Origin: Caldinitratiruptor microaerophilus
GTDB taxonomy: Bacteria > Bacillota > Sulfobacillia > Symbiobacteriales > ZC4RG38
Reading direction: 5' to 3'
Assembly (NCBI RefSeq): GCF_025999835.1
Contig: NZ_AP025628.1
Span: forward strand, 2,170,001 to 2,234,000
Length of the DNA stretch: 64,000 bases
This document shows positions 50,399-58,539 of this stretch, piece by piece. The notes under the pieces were generated by a model. The model worked only from the letters and a program-made list of their open reading frames with translations. It ran no database searches and was not told the origin of the DNA. Position numbers and translations under genes: made by a program. Position 1 is the stretch's first letter, and the number at the start of each line of letters is the position of its first letter.

Positions 50399-52123
50399 TC
50401 AGTCGTCCCCGCTGACCGTGGTGGGCTGGGGCATGGCGCCGCTGACCGCCCGGCCATACGCCTGGTAGGTGAGGACTGCCATGCGAATCCCCAGGACGAA
50501 CAGTGCCAGGCCGATGAGCACCGACACCCAGTCGAGCGCGTTCGCCACCGCCGGGGCCGCGCTCTTGAGCGGCTCCATCACCTTGGTCGCCTTGGGGCCG
50601 GCCATGGCCGCCTGCAGGAACACCCACGTCTGGAACAGCAGCGCGGACAGCGTGGTGACGATCATGAACGTGGCCGGGATGAGCGTGTAGATGCTCGGGG
50701 ACTTCACCCGGGCCAGGTGGATGGTGATGAGCATGAGCGCCAGGCCGGCCAGGAGCTGGTTGGAGCCGCCGAAGTACAGCCAGATGTTGTTCCACGTGCC
50801 GCTCACGGCCAGGACCCACGGGATCAGCAGGCCGATGAACGTCGACACGTGCTTCTGCGCCAGCGGCGACTGGCCGAACACCTCGGCGGATACCAGCCGC
50901 CAGAACCGGGTGACCAGGGCCTGCACCGTGATGGCGTAAATCACCAGCACGGTGCCGTAGAACACCCGCAGTGCCGCATCACTGAACGGCAGCCACTTCG
51001 TGAGCAGCGTGGCCCCGAAGACCCAGGCGCCGACGCTCGAATTCTTGAGGTCGGCGATCTGCTGGGGGCTCAGTACCATGTAGGCCGCCAGGGAGGCCAG
51101 CGCCAGCAGGCCCTCCGATAGCATGGCGCCGGCGCCCACCGGGTGCGCGTCCGTCTCGATGTCCAGCTGCTTGGAGGTCGAGGACGAGCCCACCAGGCTG
51201 TGCCAGCCCGAGATGGAGCCGCAGGCGATGGCCACGAACATCATCGGCCACATGGGACCGGCCGGGCTGGTGAAGCCCTTCCACGCCGGCTGGGCGAGCG
51301 TGACGCCCGTCGCCGGGCTCAGGAGCGCCCCCAGGAGGATGAAGATGACCGCCAGGAACGCCGGGAAGAAGGAGACGTAGTTGAACGGCTGGATGAAGGT
51401 CGGCAGCGGCAGCACCGAGGCAACCCAGAGGATGGCCGCTACGATCAGGGCCCAGGTCGCGTGGTTCCACGCACCGAAGGGCAGCTTCCACTGGAAGGCC
51501 GGTATGGTGCCGAGCCAGAAGCTGATGATCATCAGCACGAAGGCGATGAGCGTCGTGGCCCCGACGCCCATCTTCACCTTGTACATCAGCTGGCCCACGA
51601 CGACGCCCGTGACGATGATGCCCAGGGTGGCGAAGAAGGAGCCGGGGAAGATGTTCCAGAACGTGGCGATCAGCTGGATGAACGTGGCCGAGATGATCAC
51701 CAGGTAGAACAGGATGAACCCCAGAAGAGTGCTGCGCCCGCCCGCACCGGTGAACTCGTAGGTGATCGGGCCGAAGGAGCGCCCCTGGTTGCGGATGGAC
51801 ACCATGATGGCCCCGTAGTCCTGGAGCCAGCCGATGAAGAAGTTGCCCAGGATGATCCAGGCCAGAGCCGGCGCCCAACCGTAGTTCAACGCGATGAAAG
51901 GCCCGAGGATGGGCCCGAGGGCGGCCACGCTCTTGTACTGGTAGCCCCAGAGCACGTACTTGCTGACGGGGAAGTACTCGACGCCGTCGGTGTACATGTG
52001 GGCCGGCGTCGTGCGGTTCGGATCCGGCTTCCACACGGTCCGGTCGTACCACTTGCCGTAACCCCAGAAGGCGATGCCGTACGCGATGAGAGCCAGGAGG
52101 ACGAACCAGAAGGGCGTGCTCAC
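50399..52123 (-). CDS. cstA: CstA family carbon-starvation transporter
   Basis: 574 residues with about 16 membrane helices. Family landmarks are VLWGYQYKSVAALGPILGPF, WGYGKWYDRTVWKPD, IACGSISGWHSLVGSSSTSK (the CstA signature), and GTWNNIWLYFGGSNQLLAGL. CstA-type proteins import pyruvate or peptides when carbon is scarce. GTG 52123 has GGGGG seven bases upstream. First gene of a minus-strand unit that continues, past a hairpin, into the Get3-like ATPase genes. Confidence 0.95.
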   Translation of the reverse strand: MSTPFWFVLLALIAYGIAFWGYGKWYDRTVWKPDPNRTTPAHMYTDGVEYFPVSKYVLWGYQYKSVAALGPILGPFIALNYGWAPALAWIILGNFFIGWLQDYGAIMVSIRNQGRSFGPITYEFTGAGGRSTLLGFILFYLVIISATFIQLIATFWNIFPGSFFATLGIIVTGVVVGQLMYKVKMGVGATTLIAFVLMIISFWLGTIPAFQWKLPFGAWNHATWALIVAAILWVASVLPLPTFIQPFNYVSFFPAFLAVIFILLGALLSPATGVTLAQPAWKGFTSPAGPMWPMMFVAIACGSISGWHSLVGSSSTSKQLDIETDAHPVGAGAMLSEGLLALASLAAYMVLSPQQIADLKNSSVGAWVFGATLLTKWLPFSDAALRVFYGTVLVIYAITVQALVTRFWRLVSAEVFGQSPLAQKHVSTFIGLLIPWVLAVSGTWNNIWLYFGGSNQLLAGLALMLITIHLARVKSPSIYTLIPATFMIVTTLSALLFQTWVFLQAAMAGPKATKVMEPLKSAAPAVANALDWVSVLIGLALFVLGIRMAVLTYQAYGRAVSGAMPQPTTVSGDD

Positions 52124-52235
52124 ACCCCTACCCCCTTTCCGCTTGTTGGCACGACACAGCGCCCGCCGCGGCCTGCGCGCCCGTTTCGATCGGCTCCCCC
52201 CTTTCGCGGGCTCACAGGGGCGACTCGCCTTGACC

Positions 52236-52285
52236 ATTGTATTTTGGGTTGATGCCTGAAATCCTCCAATGTGATCAAACGCACA
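52236..52285 (-). promoter_or_regulatory. cstA promoter region with CRP-like site
   Basis: On the minus strand TACAAT (52241-52236) is a good -10 hexamer; the -35 is weak. About 40 bases upstream is a 16-base site (52270-52285) reading TGTGC-N6-TCACA, one base off the TGTGA-N6-TCACA recognised by CRP/FNR-type proteins. A weak -35 plus an activator site is a common combination. CRP control of cstA is known in E. coli; whether it applies here is inference. Confidence 0.4.
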
Positions 52286-52309
52286 ACCTACCGGCCAGTA
52301 GCAACACGC

Positions 52310-52343
52310 AAGACGCCGCCCCCAATACCTGGGACGGCGTCTT
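52310..52343 (-). terminator. Terminator of the AOR-MoaD transcript
   Basis: A 9-bp stem AAGACGCCG / CGGCGTCTT encloses a 16-base loop whose ends can also pair, 43 bases beyond the MoaD-like stop on the minus strand. Confidence 0.55.
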
Positions 52344-52385
52344 CGCGTCTTCGATCCGAGCGAGGCGGCGTGGCAGGGGCGGTGC

Positions 52386-52610
52386 TCAGGCCCCGCCCTC
52401 CGCCCGGCGCAGGATGGCCACCTCGGCCCCGTCCTCCAGCGGGCGGTCCGGGGGGACATAGCGGCCGTTCACGAGCAGGGCCAGGTCGGGTTCCTTGAGC
52501 CCGAGGCGCTCCAGCAGGCCGGCGGGGGTGGTGCCGTCGGGCACGTCCTCCTCCCCTCGCCAGATCCGCTCCCCGCGGAAGGGCAGGTACACCTCCAGGC
52601 GAATGCGCAC
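52386..52610 (-). CDS. MoaD/ThiS-like ubiquitin-fold protein ending Gly-Gly-Ala
   Basis: 74 residues with a beta-grasp pattern: IRLEVYLPFRGE, LLERLGLKEPDLALLVNGRYVPPD, LEDGAEVAILRRAEGGA. MoaD/ThiS proteins normally end in Gly-Gly, whose carboxylate is adenylated and thiocarboxylated; here an extra Ala follows. GTG 52610 directly abuts the stop of the aldehyde oxidoreductase gene, so it is probably the dedicated sulfur carrier for the tungsten/molybdenum cofactor of that enzyme. The MoeB-rhodanese protein at 61.5-62.7 kb could activate it. Confidence 0.8.
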   Translation of the reverse strand: MRIRLEVYLPFRGERIWRGEEDVPDGTTPAGLLERLGLKEPDLALLVNGRYVPPDRPLEDGAEVAILRRAEGGA

Positions 52611-54314
52611 CTAGTAGCCCTCCCAGATGCGGTCGAGCTCTTCCTCCGGCACGTCGAACACCGCGCCGTGCGGCGGCAGCGGCTCCGTGCGCAGCCACTC
52701 CGGCAGCCGGTCCGTCTCCGGACCGAGCCCCGCCCGGCGGTTGAACTCGATCTCTTCCTTTATCACGTCTACGGCGTAGCGCCGGATCTCTTCGGGGGTG
52801 AAGTTCGTCCCCATCCGGGCGTTGAACAGGTCAGCGAAGGTCTGCGGGGTCGCACTCATGACGCCCCGGGCGAAGTTGCAGAAGCCCAGCACGTCGAGCG
52901 CCGTGGCGACGATCTGCATCTCCCGGGACACGGCCACCTTGTCGGAGGGGTCGAGGTGGTCGATGGGAAGGGCGATGGTGTTCCCGCACGTGTGGTCGGC
53001 CCCCATGGGGCTCGTCGCGTAGGTCACGCCGTTGCCCTTCACGGCCCGGGGGTCGTACGCGGAGATCGTCTGGTTCTTCACGACCGGCACCCGCTGCACG
53101 CCCAGGACCTTGCCGGCGATGCCGGCACCCGCTCCCAGCACCCGGCCGAGCACGGTGCCCGCCCGGATCTCCCCCATCAGGCGCATGACGCCCTCCGCGT
53201 CGCCCCACCGGATGACACCCGCTTCCATCGCCACGCCCATGGCGCCTCCGGTCTCGATGGTGTCCACCCCGAGGTCGTTGCACTCGCGGGTGAAGCGGGC
53301 GATCCAGTCGACGTCGAAGATCTCCAGGTTGGAGCCCAGGAGGCCGTGGGTCTCGAACTCCATCGAGGAGGCGACCTCCTGGCCCTCCTTGTCGACGAAC
53401 ACGTTCGAGCACTGGATGATGCAGCCGGTCATGCACGAGTGCGTGGTCTGGCCGCCCCGCTCCAGGATGATCTCCCGCACCCGGATCCCGCCGATCTCCA
53501 GCGCCCGCTCGTCCTGCCCCCAGCGGAAGTTGTGGACCGGCAGCCCGCCGACCTTGTTCACCAGCTCCAGCACGCCCAGGGTGCCGAGCTTGGGGTACCG
53601 CTCGGCCGTGGCGGGCTGCGTGCGCAGTTCCTGGACGTACGCCTTGCTGGCCGCCTTCCAGACGGCCTCGTCCAGGCTCCTCGGCGGGTTCCACCCCACG
53701 TCCTCGTAGACGATCGCCTTGAGCCCCTTCGACCCCATCACGGCACCGAGGCCGCCCCGCGCGCACATCCGGCCGGGCCGGCCCTCCGGGTCGGTGTTGC
53801 CGATCCCGGCGATGTTCATCTTCATCTCGCCCGCCGGCCCGATGACCGAGAGCCCCACCTTGCGGCCGAACCGCTCGAAGAGCCGCCGCGCCGTCTCGTA
53901 CTGCCCGAGCCCGGCCAGGTCGTCCGCGCGCTCGAACCGGACCGACTCCGGCCCGATCACCAGGAGCCACCAGCCCGGCTCGCGCGGTTGACCCTCGATG
54001 ATCACCGCGCGGTAGCCGAGCTGGGCCAGCTTCAGCCCGCTCTGGCCACCGCCGTTCGACTCCTTGATCCCCCCGGTGAGCGGACTCTTGGCCCCCGCGG
54101 AGATGCGGCTGGAACTGCTGAGGGTGGTCCCGGACAGGAGGCCGGGCGCCAGCACCAGCTTGTTGTTCGGGCCGAGGGGGTCGCAGAGCGGGTCCACTTC
54201 CGTCGCGACGATGCGGCTCGTGATCGCACGGCCGCCCAGGAGGCGCCACGCCTCCGGCAGCGGCTCGATGCGGTAGCTCCGGTCCGTCATGTTCACGCGC
54301 AGGATTCGCTCCAC
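52611..54314 (-). CDS. Tungsten-type aldehyde:ferredoxin oxidoreductase
   Basis: 567 residues, AOR family. N-terminal pterin domain with SSSSRISAGAKSPLTGGIKE, SNGGGQSGLKLAQLGYRAVI, GNTDPEGRPGRMCARGGLGA and MGSKGLKAIV. The Fe-S cysteines are TTHSCMTGCIIQC and a distant Cys in VLGFCNFARG. Oxidises aldehydes to acids with ferredoxin, or the reverse. GTG 54314 follows GAGGAGG. No signal peptide: cytoplasmic. The aldehyde is unknown; partner MoaD gene follows without a gap. Confidence 0.9.
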   Translation of the reverse strand: MERILRVNMTDRSYRIEPLPEAWRLLGGRAITSRIVATEVDPLCDPLGPNNKLVLAPGLLSGTTLSSSSRISAGAKSPLTGGIKESNGGGQSGLKLAQLGYRAVIIEGQPREPGWWLLVIGPESVRFERADDLAGLGQYETARRLFERFGRKVGLSVIGPAGEMKMNIAGIGNTDPEGRPGRMCARGGLGAVMGSKGLKAIVYEDVGWNPPRSLDEAVWKAASKAYVQELRTQPATAERYPKLGTLGVLELVNKVGGLPVHNFRWGQDERALEIGGIRVREIILERGGQTTHSCMTGCIIQCSNVFVDKEGQEVASSMEFETHGLLGSNLEIFDVDWIARFTRECNDLGVDTIETGGAMGVAMEAGVIRWGDAEGVMRLMGEIRAGTVLGRVLGAGAGIAGKVLGVQRVPVVKNQTISAYDPRAVKGNGVTYATSPMGADHTCGNTIALPIDHLDPSDKVAVSREMQIVATALDVLGFCNFARGVMSATPQTFADLFNARMGTNFTPEEIRRYAVDVIKEEIEFNRRAGLGPETDRLPEWLRTEPLPPHGAVFDVPEEELDRIWEGY

Positions 54315-54400
54315 AGCCTGCAGGCCTCCTCTCCCTTTCTTGTGGAACGATTCGAGGTAGAGGCGCCGTCCCCTTCTCCGACCGGCGCGCCCGGATGTGG

Positions 54401-54406
54401 TACAAT
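54401..54406 (+). promoter_or_regulatory. Possible -10 box
   Basis: TACAAT at 54401-54406, 36 bases before the preferred start of the PNPOx-like gene. The -35 is not evident. Confidence 0.3.
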
Positions 54407-54441
54407 CGCCTCGGTATCGCATTGGAAGGGAGGGCGGACCG

Positions 54442-54897
54442 CTGGCGAAGGAGGCCCTGAGCGAGATGCCACAGGAGCTCGTCGGGTTCCTGCAGGAGCC
54501 CCGCATCACGGTGCTCACCACGCTCGACGGCGAGGGCTCCCCGTTCGTCAACGTGATCTCCTGGGTGCTGGCGAAGGACGCCCGGACCCTGCGGCTGATG
54601 GGCGACGGCCGGACCCAGTTCCTCAAGAATATCCGCAACGACCCGCGGGTCGCCGTGACCGTCCTGGGCGCCGGCACGGCGTGGACGATCTACGGGCGGG
54701 CGACCGTCCTGGCCGACAAGACTCCCGGCGTCCCCCTGAACCTCTGCCTGGTGGAGGTCACCGATCTGCGGGTGTACGAGGCGTTGTTCTGGGGGGCCAG
54801 GCTCACCCGGCCCCCCGAGTGGGACGTGACCTATTCCCCGGAACAGGCGCACAGGCTGGACGTGCAGGTCTTCGAGGCGATGCGGTCGTTCCGTTGA
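54442..54897 (+). CDS. Pyridoxamine 5'-phosphate oxidase family protein
   Basis: About 151 residues, split-barrel flavin-binding fold: LVGFLQEPRITVLTTLDGEG, PFVNVISWVLAKDARTLRLM, TQFLKNIRNDPRVAVTVLGA, AWTIYGRATVLAD. Small members bind FMN, F420 or heme, so the cofactor is open. GGGAGGG sits seven bases before CTG 54442; ATG 54466 has AAGGAGG twelve bases upstream and is the safer canonical start. Divergent from the aldehyde oxidoreductase gene. Confidence 0.8.
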   Translation: MAKEALSEMPQELVGFLQEPRITVLTTLDGEGSPFVNVISWVLAKDARTLRLMGDGRTQFLKNIRNDPRVAVTVLGAGTAWTIYGRATVLADKTPGVPLNLCLVEVTDLRVYEALFWGARLTRPPEWDVTYSPEQAHRLDVQVFEAMRSFR

Positions 54898-54913
54898 GGG
54901 GCCGCGCCCCTCA
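54895..54913 (+). terminator. Short terminator hairpin
   Basis: An 8-bp stem TGAGGGGC / GCCCCTCA with a 3-base loop begins in the stop codon of the PNPOx-like gene. Confidence 0.45.
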
Positions 54914-55035
54914 CGCCCGCCGCCCGCCGGCCGCCCGGACGCGCAGCGGCTGGACGGAACCCGGCCGGTGTAGCTCTTCGTCCCGGTGGACCGGCCGTGT
55001 ACGCCTGTTCGGCGGCGCCCTGCAGGGCAGCGGTT

Positions 55036-55755
55036 TCACTCCAGTTGCACGAGGCCCGTCTTGATGGCGAACTTGGTGAGCTCGACGGCGTCGTGGAGGT
55101 CCAGCTTCTCCATGATGTTCGCCCGGTGCGCCTGCACCGTCTTGATCGAGATGAACAGGCGCTGGGCGATCTCCTGGTTCGTGAGCCCCTGCGCGATGAG
55201 GGTCAACACCTCGCGTTCCCGCTCGGTCAGGGGCGCCAGGGCCGGATGCCCGGGCGCCCGACCGGCCCCCGCCGCCCCGCCGGGGGCACCGGCCCCCGCC
55301 CGCCCGGCGGCGCCAGCGCCTCCACCGGTGCTGCCGATGCTCTCCATCACCCGCTTGGCGACGTCCGGGTGGAGGATCGTGTGGCCCTGGACCGCCGCGC
55401 GCAGGGCCGAGACGAGCTCCTGGGCGGCGGCCCGCTTGAGGACGTAGCCCGAGGCGCCCGCCTTGAGGATCGGCAGGATGTACTCCTCGCTGTCGTGCAT
55501 CGACAGGATGAGCACGGGCAGGTCGGGGTGTGCGGCCTTGATGGCGCGGGTCGCCTCGATGCCGTTCATCCGGGGCATCGCCACGTCCATCAGCACCACG
55601 TCCGGGGCGAGCTGCTCGACCTTCTCGATGGCCTGCTGGCCGTCCTCGGCCTCGCCCACCACCTCGATGTCCGGGGCGCTGCTGAGGAGGGAACGGATGC
55701 CTTCACGGAGGATCGCATGGTCGTCCACGAGCAGCACCTTGATCCTGTCAGCCAC
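55036..55755 (-). CDS. NarL/LiaR-type response regulator
   Basis: 239 residues. Receiver with Asp 57 (VVLMDVAMPRMNG) and Lys in GASGYVLKRA; an Ala/Gly-rich linker (GAGAAGRAGAGAPGGAAGAG) longer than usual; LuxR helix-turn-helix LTEREREVLTLIAQGLTNQE. GTG 55755 follows GGAGGTG and overlaps the kinase stop by 8 bases. Target genes unknown; nothing in the immediate surroundings is an obvious regulon. Confidence 0.92.
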   Translation of the reverse strand: MADRIKVLLVDDHAILREGIRSLLSSAPDIEVVGEAEDGQQAIEKVEQLAPDVVLMDVAMPRMNGIEATRAIKAAHPDLPVLILSMHDSEEYILPILKAGASGYVLKRAAAQELVSALRAAVQGHTILHPDVAKRVMESIGSTGGGAGAAGRAGAGAPGGAAGAGRAPGHPALAPLTEREREVLTLIAQGLTNQEIAQRLFISIKTVQAHRANIMEKLDLHDAVELTKFAIKTGLVQLE

Positions 55756-56767
55756 CGATGGGCACCTCCACTTCCACCACCGATCCCCGCCCGGGCTCCG
55801 ATTCCACCCGCAGGTTCGCCCCCCGGACCAGAGCCGCCCGCTCCCGCATCCCGAGGAGGCCGAGCCCCCGGCCACGGGCGTCGGCATGGAACGCCTCCTC
55901 TGTGCTGAAGCCGATGCCGTTGTCCGCCACCCGGGCGTGCAGCCGCCCCGGCGTCAGCCAGATCCGCACCGTGACCTCCGTGGCCCGGCTGTGCTTGCGC
56001 ACGTTGGTCAGCGCCTCCTGGACGATGCGGAAGAGCGTGATCTCCGTCTCCTCGGGCAGCCGGACCTCCTCGGCCTCCGGGGCCACGTCGAGCGTGATGC
56101 GCAGCCCGTCCGCGGCCAGGCGGTTCTTCAGGTACCAGCGGATGGCCGGGACCAGGCCCAGGTCGTCGAGGATGGAAGGCCGCAGGTCGAAGGTGAGCCG
56201 GCGGATCTCCTCGAGCGTCCGCAGGGTGTACTCCCGGGCAAACCGCACCCGCTCACGGAGCGGATCCCCCTCCGGCAGCCCCTGTTCCACCATCTCCTGG
56301 GCGATGATGATGCTGGTGAGCGCCTGGCTCGTCTCGTCGTGCAGCTCCCGGGCGATGCGCTTGCGCTCGTCCTCGAGCGCCCGCAGGATCTGGGAGGAGA
56401 CCGACTGACGGTACTCGTTCAGGCGGTCGAGCATGAGGTTGAACGCCTCGGTGAGGCGGGATACGTCCGGGTCACCGGGGATCTGGGGGCTGCGGGCGGT
56501 GAACTCGCCCGAGCGCACGGCCTCGATGACGGAGTGGAGCCGGAACAGGGGGTCGAAGGCCACCCGCAACAGGGCGAAGTTGACGACGAGCGTGAAGATG
56601 AGGCCGGCGGCGATGAAGAGCAGGACGTCGTTCCCGGTGAGGCCGAACCTCGCGATCGCGTACCCGCCCAGGGCACCGGTGACGATGAAGAACCCGTTCG
56701 CCCCGAGCACCTTCACGAAGAGCGGGGTCCGGTTGTGAAGTTCGACGAGCCACTTCAGGCCGCGCAT
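55748..56767 (-). CDS. Sensor histidine kinase, HisKA_3 (NarX/LiaS) type
   Basis: 339 residues. Two membrane segments with a very short outside loop (FVKVLGANGFFIVTGALGGY and VLLFIAAGLIFTLVVNFALL), then HAMP, HisKA_3 with RIARELHDETSQALTSII, and HATPase with EALTNVRKHSRA and DNGIGF. The missing sensor domain suggests it reads the membrane or a partner protein. Followed by its regulator in the same operon. ATG 56767. Confidence 0.92.
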   Translation of the reverse strand: MRGLKWLVELHNRTPLFVKVLGANGFFIVTGALGGYAIARFGLTGNDVLLFIAAGLIFTLVVNFALLRVAFDPLFRLHSVIEAVRSGEFTARSPQIPGDPDVSRLTEAFNLMLDRLNEYRQSVSSQILRALEDERKRIARELHDETSQALTSIIIAQEMVEQGLPEGDPLRERVRFAREYTLRTLEEIRRLTFDLRPSILDDLGLVPAIRWYLKNRLAADGLRITLDVAPEAEEVRLPEETEITLFRIVQEALTNVRKHSRATEVTVRIWLTPGRLHARVADNGIGFSTEEAFHADARGRGLGLLGMRERAALVRGANLRVESEPGRGSVVEVEVPIGG

Positions 56768-56823
56768 GCGCCACCCCCGCCGGGGGAGAATCGTACCACA
56801 CTATTTTAGCATGGCTTGACGAA

Positions 56824-56849
56824 AAAGCGCCCCGCTTCGGGGGCGCTTT
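56824..56849 (-). terminator. Rho-independent terminator of the subtilase gene
   Basis: A 10-bp stem AAAGCGCCCC / GGGGCGCTTT with a 6-base loop, followed on the minus strand by a run of five T. It lies 41 bases past the protease stop and is the most classical terminator in the window. Confidence 0.85.
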
Positions 56850-56890
56850 GTGAGCATGGTAACAAGTGTGCGGCCTGGCAGGCGATCCGG

Positions 56891-58156
56891 TCACCGGCCG
56901 CCGTAGCGAGGGTTGCCGTACCCCGAGGCGATGTCGTAGCCCGGCCCGGCACCGCCGCCGCTGGCCCGGGTGATGTCGTACTGCTTGGCCCGATTCCGGA
57001 GCCATTCGCGCACCCGGCGGGCGTCGCCGTCCAGTTCGTCCCAGACGAGGGCGGCCAGGCCGGTCACGTGGGGCGTCGCCATGGACGTGCCGGAGAGGAC
57101 GACGTAGCCGCCGTCCTTCCACGTCGACTCGACTTCGTACCCGGGCGCCGCCACTTCCACCTCGCCCTCGGAGATGGTCCGGTCGTCGCCGTCGTCGACG
57201 CCCCGGGCCGACCAGCTGTTCACCGAAAGGTTGTCCGCGCGCACGTCGTGCGGCTCCACCTGGTAGAGAGAGGCGACCGCGACGACCTCCGGGAAGGCCG
57301 CCGGGTAGAGGACGGTACCGGGGTCGGGACCCGTGTTGCCGGCCGCCGCGACGATGAGGACGCCCCGCGCCGCCGCCTCGCGGATGGCCTCCTGCTCCAG
57401 CGCGTCGGGTTCTTCGCCGCCGAGCGACATCGAGATGATGTTCGCGCCGCTGCGGACCGCTTCCCGGATGGCGGCGGCCACGTCGTCGCCGAAGCACAGG
57501 GAGTTGCAGACCTTGTACGAGTAGTACCGGATGCCCGGCGCGACCCCGAAGATCCCCGTCCCGGACTCCCCGCCGGTGGCGGCGATGGTCCCGGTCACGT
57601 GGGTACCGTGGCCGTCCCTGTCGGCGCAGCGGCCATCCACGTAGGGCGCCCTGCCCGTGAAGTCCCGGCACTGGGCGGGCGGTTCGAGATCCGGGTGGGG
57701 GGCCACCCCGGTGTCGAGGATCGCCACGACCGCGCGGCCGCCATAACGGGGGACGGCCTCCAGCGCGGGATCATCGTAGACGACCTCGACCCCCCAGGGA
57801 GTCCGGTCCTGCGGCCGCGGAGTGGAGGCGGGCTTCCCGGCCTTGCCCGCGCCCGGCCCCAGGGGCTCCCGCACGGCCACCGGCCTCACGGTCACGCCCT
57901 GGCGCCTGGCGAGCTCGTCCGCCACGTGACGGGGTACGTCGGCGCTGAAGCCCCTGGGAAAGCGGTGCCGGACCCCGATCTCCTTCTCGAGCGCCTCGGC
58001 GATGGAACCGGCAGCCTCGACGTAGACCCGCACGGTCTGTCCGGCCGCACCGTCTCCGGAGGTACCCGGGGGCACCGCGCCCTGGGCCGGCACCGCCGCG
58101 GCGCTCAAGAGCAGGGTCACGAGAAGGGCCAGGAATCCCTTCGACGTCCTGCACAT
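56891..58156 (-). CDS. Secreted S8 subtilisin-like protease
   Basis: 421 residues. Signal peptide (GFLALLVTLLLSAAAVPAQG), a propeptide to about residue 115, then the catalytic domain with Asp 148 (VAILDTGVAPHP), His 183 (DGHGTHVTGT), oxyanion Asn 274 (AAAGNTG) and Ser 358 (LSGTSMATPHV). All essential residues present, so probably active. ATG 58156. Two Cys pairs (KVCNSLCF and CRDF/CADR) may form disulfides. Likely a nutritional or spore-associated protease; monocistronic. Confidence 0.93.
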   Translation of the reverse strand: MCRTSKGFLALLVTLLLSAAAVPAQGAVPPGTSGDGAAGQTVRVYVEAAGSIAEALEKEIGVRHRFPRGFSADVPRHVADELARRQGVTVRPVAVREPLGPGAGKAGKPASTPRPQDRTPWGVEVVYDDPALEAVPRYGGRAVVAILDTGVAPHPDLEPPAQCRDFTGRAPYVDGRCADRDGHGTHVTGTIAATGGESGTGIFGVAPGIRYYSYKVCNSLCFGDDVAAAIREAVRSGANIISMSLGGEEPDALEQEAIREAAARGVLIVAAAGNTGPDPGTVLYPAAFPEVVAVASLYQVEPHDVRADNLSVNSWSARGVDDGDDRTISEGEVEVAAPGYEVESTWKDGGYVVLSGTSMATPHVTGLAALVWDELDGDARRVREWLRNRAKQYDITRASGGGAGPGYDIASGYGNPRYGGR

Positions 58157-58539
58157 GCCCGGTCAGCCTGCCTCCTCTCTCCTCGTGAGCCATCCGCCGG
58201 AGGTGCGGTACGTGGGTCCGGAAGAAACGGACAGGGCCCCCGACCCGGCTGGAGGCCCCCCGTCGCCACGCCTTCTCTCTCGTCTTGTCCGCTGACTCGC
58301 CGGTGGCGGCCGGACGGCGGCCACCGCAGGTTCCCGATATCACACTACCCCGTCCCCCAGTCCATTCACAATAGGACCCGAGTCCCGATCGCATCGCACG
58401 GGTCCCGGTCGCAATCCCGCTTTGCACGCCGTTTCCGGCACACCCCCCTGCAGGAGGTCCCATGGGACCCCCATGGGACCTCCCCGGTGGAACCCCTTCC
58501 GATTCCCGTCCGTCCTCGAAATGGAGGTGCTCGCAGAAG
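58157..58539. other. Divergent intergenic region
   Basis: 383 bases between the minus-strand protease and the plus-strand phosphoesterase fusion. No gene is seen. It contains the perfect hairpin at 58453-58483 and an AT-richer patch at 58335-58375 (GATATCACACTA, CACAATAGGA) that may hold promoters. Confidence 0.5.
58453..58483. promoter_or_regulatory. Perfect 14-bp inverted repeat in 5' leader
   Basis: GGAGGTCCCATGGG is followed by ACC and then its exact complement. It ends 56 bases before the start of the phosphoesterase fusion gene. In RNA it would bury an AGGAGGT sequence and an AUG. Could be an mRNA leader structure or an operator. Confidence 0.5.
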
